NCBI RefSeq assembly: GCF_032452875.1
Contig: NC_083871.1
Span: 905,692-969,691, forward strand
Source: Bos javanicus
Taxonomy: Eukaryota > Chordata > Mammalia > Artiodactyla > Bovidae
DNA length: 64,000 bases
Direction: 5' to 3'
The notes beneath the pieces are model-generated. The model was not told where the DNA came from and made no database searches. It saw nothing but the letters and a program-made list of their open reading frames with translations. Position 1 is the first letter of the stretch. Every line of letters starts with the position of its first letter. Below, piece after piece: positions 56,840-64,000 of the stretch. Position numbers and translations under genes: made by a program.

Positions 56840-58260
56840 TTAGGATAGGAGCTTGTGTGGGTACCACCAGGAACCTTCAGTCTTGATTGTCTTGAGAGTC
56901 TGACCCCTGAAACCTACGCCTCTGGGGGCAGTCTCTCCTCCAGTGTGGTCCCTTGCAGACCGGACATGGAGCCAGGTGCGGCCTAGATGCCTGAGGGCAA
57001 TCCTGCTTGAGGTGCCCCTCCCTTCCACAGTAATAGCAAACCCATCCCTTTTCACCTGGGTCCCTCTGGGGATTTTCTCAGGCTGTTTAAGAATGGTTCT
57101 TAAAGCCATTACGAGGGCTTCCACCTGTTCCTTTGTCTTTTTCTGCATTTCTTTCTTTCCCTCATGTTCCCTACCATAGTAGACTGTTTGAGCCAGTTGC
57201 AACAGATTATTTAAAGACTGATTTGGTCCACATGCCTGTTTTAATAGCTTACAGTGGATATCTGGAGCCGATTGAGTGAGAAATCTATCTTTTAAGATCA
57301 CTCTCCCCTCTTCACTTTCGGGATCAGTCTCAGTAAATCTGCAAAGGGCTTCTCTCAGTCTATCTAGGAATTTAGCAGGAGCTTCCTTCTCCTTCTGTTC
57401 TATGTTTGCCAATTTAGCATAGTTTAAAGTCTCAGCATGTGCTTGCCTGAGTCCTTCAAGAGTACATCTGACAAAAAGACTCTGATCCCATCTTCCTTTA
57501 GCCATGGTATAGTCCCAGTATAGTTCAATAGTTGGAACCACCTGATTCCCAGTGGGGACGGCAGCTATCTCGTCCTCCCTCTTCCCTACTGATTCATTAC
57601 CAAGTCATTCATCTGCATAAGCAACCACTTTTCCCAAAACTCTATTTTTTGAGTGGGGAGTCAGCGTTTGTCCCAAGATATGCATCACATCCTTCAAGTA
57701 AGGTCATAAAGCAGAGTAACACTTTTATGTTTGTGAAAAGCTCTAATATACTTTTCTGGGTCCTGTAAATAGTCTCAACCACAATTGATACTATTTGAAT
57801 TTCTACTGAGACTGAGGCAACCCCTACTGGGAGGGTGCCCTGATTCTCAGCCTGTTCAGTTGGGGACCCCTGATACAGGGGTAAAGTAGGAGGACAGGAG
57901 GGAACTGAAGGTTTCACACCCAAATCTATACCCTTAGGACATAAGTCTGGCATACCTCAAAGAGAGAAAAAGGGCAACACATATGCTACGTCTACCCATT
58001 TCCCTTTCTTTCTACAGAACCAGTCTAATTGTAAAACAGTATTATAATTAAGAGACTCTCCAACCAGCTACGATTCGCCACCCTACAGTGGATACTGTGG
58101 CCATGCAGTATCACATAGGGAGACCAGGTGTGCTTTATTTAAGCTCTGGGGATCAAATCTATCCCAGTTTTTCTGTATACAGTTAAAAGGAACAAGCCTG
58201 GAATTGTTAGCTCCCATCTGTAAGAGAGAAAGAAGCGACCAATGCCATTGTTCTACCAGA
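56840..58260 (-). pseudogene. gag: ERV-C gag (matrix, p12-like, capsid, nucleocapsid), broken
   Basis: Matrix remnants (YNTVLQLDWFCRKKGKWVDV, about 58000-58060) lead to a Pro-rich p12-like part (VPSCPPTLPLYQGSP). Capsid is open for 233 codons at 56840-57541: MVPTIELYWDYTMAKG, then EKEAPAKFLDRLREALCRFT, the gammaretroviral counterpart of the major homology region. A Lys/Glu-rich helix (YYGREHEGKKEMQKKTKEQV) follows. The single zinc finger CYYCGREGHLKQDC typical of gammaretroviruses is present at about 57000-57045, but in the neighbouring frame, so a frameshift separates capsid from nucleocapsid. Confidence 0.88.
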
Positions 58261-59367
58261 GGTGTCCCTCCCTACTCTAGATGGGGGTGGAGACAGACTT
58301 TACATGAAAGCTTTCCTTCCTTGGTCAGACTTAGTCTGTCCCTTACTGACGCAGGCACCATACTCATCCCTCCCAGTTCTACCACAGAGGTGGGGTGGAG
58401 ATGTGCCAGGGGTAGACCTGATGGCATCACAGACTGATGTCCAGTTCCTCACCATTAAAACCTTGCTTGCCTCTGATGCCACCTGGGGTGGAATCAGAGT
58501 AACCTTTCAGACTGCCTCCCAAGCTAAGACCGCTGGGGAAAACATTTGTCACCTGAGTGCCTGTGCACGACCCTGAGTATATTCCTGACCACAATAAGAC
58601 CGGTATGAATATAAAACTGAGATGTCCTTTCCAAGGGTTGCCTCACCAGTATAAGCAATAGAAAAAGAGATAATGAAGGGCTAGCCAGTGAAAAATTGAT
58701 AGAGCCAGTCGTTTCAGTTCATTCCCACAGATTCCACAGAAAGAGTATCTAAGGAGTTGGAACAAAAACCACTGGAAAGTCTCCTCTGGTCCACCAAGAG
58801 CTAGCATTATCAAAGGAAGAAACTCATTATACTTTCAATCTGGGTAACCTTTAACCTCATAGATGCTCTTGAAGCTAGAGCTCCATTTAACTTCTGAACT
58901 TTTGATTCCTAGCGAGGCTAGGTGTTTCCTGACTACCAGTTCAAGTTTGGGACCTAAGTAATAGTACACAGTAACAGCATAGATCACAAGTCCCTTGAAA
59001 GTCTATGATTCAACATATTAGGTTAGTACCTCTAATTCCCAAGAAGTCATGAAATTGTCAAAGAGACCAGAAAGTTTGACTGAGAAAGCAGAGTTCGGTC
59101 CACACATTTTGCCCATTTCTGGTCGATCCCTGAAGATGTTGGGTACCTCTTGGCATTGGCAGGTCAGTATAAACCCCTGACAGGTTTCTGCCATAAGCTG
59201 TATGAGATCACTGTGGAATCGCAGAGCAGGGATCCTCACTTGCTTCTCGCAGGGCATTTCATTCATTTATGCAAGCACAGCATAGAGTTAATAAAGTACA
59301 GCAGAAAACGTGTTTACAAGGAGAACAAATAACTAAAACTCAGAGCATTCTTATCTTCTCCTAAAGA
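58261..59367 (-). other. ERV-C untranslated leader and gag 5' remnant
   Basis: Sequence between the primer site and recognisable matrix. Short open frames on either strand show no domain I know. It probably holds the packaging region and the start of gag, but no gag start codon can be assigned. Confidence 0.5.
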
Positions 59368-59385
59368 ATCCTGGACAAACCCCCA
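59368..59385 (-). promoter_or_regulatory. ERV-C primer binding site, tRNA-Pro
   Basis: The minus strand reads TGGGGGTTTGTCCAGGAT three bases after the LTR. This is the tRNA-Pro site of gammaretroviruses with the CpGs and one further position changed (CTCGTCCGG to TTTGTCCAG). Confidence 0.88.
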
Positions 59386-59388
59386 AGA

Positions 59389-60050
59389 TGAAAGGTCATT
59401 GCTGAACCATGAAAGACGCTGTGATTCCTGGCCTCCAGAAGAGAAGAATTCAATCCAGGGCTAGAGACAAGGATTGATGGCTCAGAGCTTTTGTGTTATA
59501 CAGTTTTATTAAAGTATAAAAGGGATAGGAAAAGCTTTTGACATAGACATCAGAAGAGGGCAGAAAGAGTACCCCCTGGCTAGTGTTAGCAATGGAGTTA
59601 TATACTTTTTAATTAGTTATTACAATGAATCAAAAGAATGTCTCAAGTTCGTGAAAATTCTACCAGACCCACTCCACAATTTACCTTTTAGGATAACAAG
59701 ATTAGAATTTAACAATAGAAAGATCCTACAAGACCCACTCCAATAATATACATTCTACAATATCAGGATTAGTCAGAAGGTTTTCAGAAAGGAGAAACTG
59801 TCTTTAAACAGGATACATTGTTGTATAATCTAAACTCTAGTACAGAGTTTAAACTGAGTTGTATAATTGACTAAGACTAGGAAAGGTAGACAAAAAAAAA
59901 TTTTCCTTTTCCTCCACCTTGAGAATTCCAGAAGAGAGCCTCCAAGAGGGCCTCTCTCTCCAAGCTTCCTCCTTCAAGATCCCCAGACCCTTTTCTTCTC
60001 CTTGGGGATCCTGGACTTCTTATCAATCTGCCTAGGAATTGACACTCTCA
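59389..60050 (-). mobile_element. ERV-C 5' LTR
   Basis: A 662-bp LTR from TGAGAGTGTCAATTCC to CTTTCA on the minus strand. Its R/U5 half matches the solitary LTR at 28227-28987. ACTTTAATAAAACTG near 59500 holds the polyadenylation signal. Confidence 0.92.
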
Positions 60051-60850
60051 GTACTGCCCATGAAGAAGCAGGCTGCCGGAGTGTATCTGAGAGGGTCGGG
60101 TGCCATACTGTGGTCACCTCATTGAGGTGACCTTGCACCTCAAATGGGCCCCAAGCGAGGAGTTGCAGGCTACCCCCCTTGCTTCAGAAATCCCAAAGTT
60201 GGGAACAAAGCTAGCTCTGTCAGAAGGAAAAAACAAAAAACAAAAAAACAGCAATCTAATGGATGTTCAAGCAGTTGCCAGGCTGCACTGCATTAGGACT
60301 CCCCAAGAGAAAAATGTGAATTTTGCCCTCTAGGCATGGTTTCCAGATTGAAACACAGGGGGTGTCACTGCAATATCCAAGAATGTTCTAGACAAACTTA
60401 GGATCACGAGCTCTCTCCTGCAGAGGAAACATGACATAATAGCTGTTTGGAGGTTGCTCTGACTTTCCCTTGGAGTGAGGCCCTTGGGCGCAGGGCCTCA
60501 GGGGCCACTGCCACTGAAAAATGACCTCCAAGCAAGCGCTTTCAAGCAGTGTGTGACTCTCTGCACGCAGGAAGCTGGGAAAACTCTTTCTTCAAGGAAG
60601 GAAAAACATCCAGAGAGTGTTTTTCAGGCCTCTATCTTGCAGCAACTCTTTTCTCAGAAGTCAGATATTCAGGCCTACCCCGAAGGCCTCAATTTCCAAG
60701 TCAGGGCTGTATGTCTCCGTGCACTTTCTGAGCCTTCAAATACATTTCTAGGTCATAAAAGTACTGCCTGTGAGGAAGCAGGTTATCGGAGTGTGTTTGA
60801 GAGGGCTGGGTGCCATACTCATGTCACCTCTTCAAAGTCGCCAAGCACTG
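60051..60850. repeat. ~700-bp monomer satellite, block D segment 3
   Basis: Just over one diverged monomer after ERV-C (GAAGAAGCAGGCTGCCGGAG, GGGCCTCAGGGGCCACTGCC, CAGCAACTCTTTTC). At ~60850 it changes to the 31-bp array. Confidence 0.85.
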
Positions 60851-63800
60851 TGAGAACTCCGAGTTCCTCACCAAGACTCTACTGGAATCCTGCATCCCCT
60901 GCTGCAAATCTAGAGGAACACTGATTTCCTGCTGCACTTCTAGAGGATCCCAGAGTCCCTTGCAGCAATACTTTAGGAAACCCCGAGTTTCCAGCAACAA
61001 CTATAGAGGAACCCTGAGTTTTTGCGGCAACTTGAAAGGAAGGCCTGATTGCCCTGCAGCAACTTGAGAGCAATCCGTAGTTCACCCAGGCAACTGGAAA
61101 GGAAGCTTGACTCTCTTTTTGCAACTTGAGAGGTTCCCCCAGATACCTGTCACAACTCGAGAGGAACCACAAGCTTCCCACCACAACTTGAGATGAGGCT
61201 TGAATTCCCTGAAGAACCTTGAGAGGAATCCCAAGTTCCCCCTCACAATAGGAAAGGAGGCTTGACACCCCTAGGGCAACTAGAGTGGTTCCCTGAGATC
61301 CCTGTCGCAACTCAAGAGGAGCCCCCAAATTCCAGTGGCAACTTGAGAGGAACATTGAGCTTCCCACCACAATTCGAGAAATACCACAAGATCCACCCTC
61401 AACCCAAAATGAGGTGGAATTTTACTGCAGCAACACAACAGAAATCCCGTGTTCCCCTTCACAGCTGGGAAGAAGACTTGACTTATTGTTGGCAGAACAG
61501 AGGCTCTCCATATCCCCTTTGCAACTAGAGAGGAACCCAAAGCTTCCTGCTGCAACTCGAAAAATACCACAAGATTCCTTCTGAAATGGAGATGAGGCCT
61601 GGTTCCCCTGTAGCAACTTGAGAGCAATCCCAAGTTCCCCCAGGCAACTGGAAAGGAGGCTTGACTCCCTTTTTGAAACTCGAGAGTTTCCCCCTGATCC
61701 CTGTTCAACTCGTGAGGAACCCCGAGCTTCCTGCTGCAACTCGAGAAAAACGACAAGATCACCCCTCAACCCGAAATTAGGTGGGATTTCACTGCGACTT
61801 GAAAGCAATCCCGAGTTCCCCCTTGCAACACGAAAGGAAGCTCGACTCCCATTTTGCAACCCGACAAGTTCCCCAGATCCCTGTCGCAATTCAAGAGGAA
61901 GCCCGAGTTTCCTGATGCAACAGGAGATAAGCCACGAGATCCCATCTCAACTCAAGATGAGGTCTGATTCCCCTGCAGCGACTCGAGAGCAATCCCAAGT
62001 TCCCCCTCGCAACTCAAAAGGAGGCTTGACTCCCTTTTGCAACTCGAGAAGTTCCCCCAGATCCCCATCACACCTCCAGAGAAACCCCAAGTTTCCTGCA
62101 GAAACTTGAGAACACCGAGTTCCTAACCACCTTTGCTCCTACTAGATAGTGGTCTCGAGTTACCCCTCGGAATCGGAAAGGAGGCCTGACCCCCTATAGC
62201 AACTAGAGATGTTCACTGAGATACCCGTCACAACTTGAGACCCCAAATTTCCTGCCTCAACTCAAGACGAGGCCGGATTCCCCTGCAGCACCTAGAGAGG
62301 AATCCCAAGGTCCTCCTCACAACTAGAAAGGAGGCTTGACTTCCCTGAGGCAACTCAAGAGGATCAGTGAGATCCCCGTCCCAACTTGACAGGATCCCTG
62401 AGATTCCAGCCACACATCAAGGAAAACCACGAGATTCCCCCACAACCTGCAATGAGGCACAATTCCCCTGCAGCAACTTGAGAGCAATCCCAGGTTCACT
62501 CTCGCAACTCAATAGAAGGCTTGATTCCCTTTTTGCAACTCGAGAGGTACCCCCATATCCCCATCGCAACTCGAGAGCAACCCTGAGCTTCCCGCCTCAA
62601 CTCAAGAAAAACTATGAGTTCCCCCCCTCAACCCCAGATGAGGTCCAATTCCTCTGCAGCAGCACGGGACCAAGCCCAAGTTCCCCCAGGCAACTGGAAA
62701 GGAGGCTTGACTCCCTTTGTGAAACTTGAGAGGCTCCCCCAGATCCCCATTGCAACTCAGGAGGAACCCCGAGGTTCCCGTCACAACACGAGAAAAACTA
62801 TAAGATCCCTGTGCAACATGAGATGAGCCCCAATTACACTACAGTGACTTTAGAGCAATCCAGAGTTTCCCCTTGCAATTTGAAAGGCTTGACTGGCTTT
62901 TTTCAACTTGAGAGGTTCCCACACATCACCATTGCAACTCGAGAGGAGCCCTGAGCTTTCTGCCACAACTCGAGATAAACCATGAGATCCCATCTCAACC
63001 CAAGATGAGGCACGTTCCCACTGCTTCTACACATGAGCAATCCCGAGTCCCACCAGGCAATTGGAAAGGAGGCATGGCTCCCTTTATGCAATTCGAAAGG
63101 TTCGCCCAGATCCCCATTGAAACTTGAGAGTAATCATGAGCTTCCAGCCACAACTCGCAAAGAACACCGTGTTTCCAACCACATCTTGAGATGATGCCTG
63201 AAACCCCTGCTTTGACTCGAGAGGAATCCCGAGCTCCCCCATGCAACACTAAAGGAGGCCTGACTCCCCAGAGGCAAATAGAGAAGTTCCCTGAGATCCC
63301 GGTCACAACTTGAGAGGAACCCTGAGATCCCTGTCAAAACTTGAGAGGAACCCCGAGTTTCCTGCCTCAATGGGACATGAGGCTGGATTCCTATGCAGCA
63401 ACTCAAGAGGAATCCCGAGTTCCCCCTTACAACTGGAAAGGAGGCCTGACTCCTCTGAGGCAACTTGAAAGGATTACTGAGATCCCCACCACATCTCGAC
63501 AGGATTCCTGAGCTTTGAACCGCACCTCGAGAAAAACCACGAGATCCCCCTTCAACCCGAGGTGAGGCCAGATTCCCCTTCAGCGATTCAAGAGCAATCC
63601 CTAGTTCCCCCTCGCAACCTTAAAGGAAACCTCCTCATTTCCTTTTAGTAACAGAAGAGGGTGCCCCAGATCCCTGTCGAAACTTGAGAGTAACCCCGAG
63701 CTTCCAGTCACAACTCGAGAAAAATCACAAGAACCCCCTCAACCCGAGATGAGGCCAATACCACTGCAGTGACTGGAGAGCAATCCCAAGTTCCCCCTTG

Positions 63801-64000
63801 TAACTTGATAGGAGGGTTCACTCCCCTTTTGCAACTCGAGAGGTTTCACCAGTTCACTGTTGCAAGTCAAAAGGAACCCCAAGCTTCCCACCACAACTCG
63901 AGAAAAACCATGAGATCCCTGCTCAACCCGAGATGAGGCCTGAGTCCGCTGCAGTGACTCAAGGTCATTCTCGAGTTACCCAGGCCACTGGAAAAGAGGC
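60851..64000. repeat. 31-bp CTCGAG satellite array with ~185-bp six-unit higher-order repeat, block E
   Basis: 31-bp units as in block C. The variant CTCGAGAGCAATCCC recurs at about 61621, 61803, 61987; 62484, (62667), 62848, 63033; 63589, 63777 and 63963: steps of 181-188 bp, or multiples of it (552 and 556). The six-unit order is GAGCAATCCC, AAAGGAGGCTTGACTCCC, CTCGAGAGGTTCCCCCAGAT, AGGAACCCCGAGCTTCC, GAAAAACCACGAGAT and GAGATGAGG. The array runs off the window. No gene. Confidence 0.92.

Larger units (their letters stand above)
53313..60050 (-). mobile_element. ERV-C: gammaretrovirus-like (class I) provirus, deleted
   Basis: Minus-strand provirus: 5' LTR 59389-60050, tRNA-Pro primer site, leader, gag, protease, partial integrase, env, polypurine tract, 3' LTR 53313-54178 (enlarged by a BovB fragment). 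RT, RNase H and the integrase N-terminus are deleted. Flanking 4-mers are CTAC (53309-53312) and GTAC (60051-60054), compatible with a 4-bp duplication with one mismatch. The 700-bp satellite continues on both sides in register (...CATAGCGCTACT / GTACTGCCC...). Confidence 0.92.

Noticed and set aside
60851..64000. Regular ~31-bp repeats as a CRISPR-like array
   Set aside because: Units are contiguous with no unique spacers, the context is clearly mammalian, and no cas genes are present.

Overview
The window is vertebrate nuclear DNA from a ruminant, most likely a bovid. It carries BovB (RTE-type) LINEs with their ACTGA-rich 3' ends, Bov-tA type tRNA-derived SINEs ending in AGC repeats, a ruminant-like L1, and endogenous retroviruses of betaretroviral and gammaretroviral type. 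I found no intact host gene. The only host-gene remnant is a broken olfactory-receptor fragment at the left edge. Nearly all the rest is tandem-repeat (satellite/minisatellite) DNA invaded by transposons, as expected of a pericentromeric or other heterochromatic block bordering an olfactory-receptor cluster.

Layout: 1-340 holds a BovB 3' end abutting the olfactory-receptor pseudogene. 340-7892 is a decayed ~31-bp repeat array (block A), split by a BovB with an inverted 5' end (2511-6364). 7893-34595 is a ~52-bp repeat array (block B). It is interrupted by two 5'-truncated BovBs, two SINEs, a 9.3-kb betaretrovirus-like provirus (ERV-A, 15216-24500, with an L1 nested in its 5' LTR) and two solitary LTRs (28227-28987, 32896-33369). 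34596-44455 is a well preserved 31-bp array rich in CTCGAG, with a higher-order period of about 0.97 kb (block C). 44456-60850 is a satellite with ~700-715-bp monomers (block D), split by ERV-B (46532-50748, minus strand, betaretroviral) and ERV-C (53313-60050, minus strand, gammaretroviral). 60851-64000 is again a 31-bp array, in ~185-bp six-unit higher-order repeats (block E).

Every retroelement is defective. ERV-A keeps gag, pro, pol and a heavily deleted env, with in-frame stops, frameshifts and a lost integrase glutamate, yet its gag-pro frameshift signal is still recognisable. ERV-B has matching 6-bp target duplications and LTRs that differ at only about 4% of positions by eye, but has lost pro/RT and most of env. 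ERV-C keeps broken gag, protease, part of integrase and env, and a tRNA-Pro type primer site. Target duplications at several insertions show that the satellite arrays were there first and the elements jumped in later.

The most unusual content is the satellite architecture: two unrelated short-period families and one long-monomer family alternate in the order 31/52/31/700/31, each with its own higher-order structure, and the 52-bp unit carries a built-in inverted repeat. I see no evidence of a novel protein-coding or defence system. Repeat-family names for the satellites are left open because I could not compare them with a repeat library.
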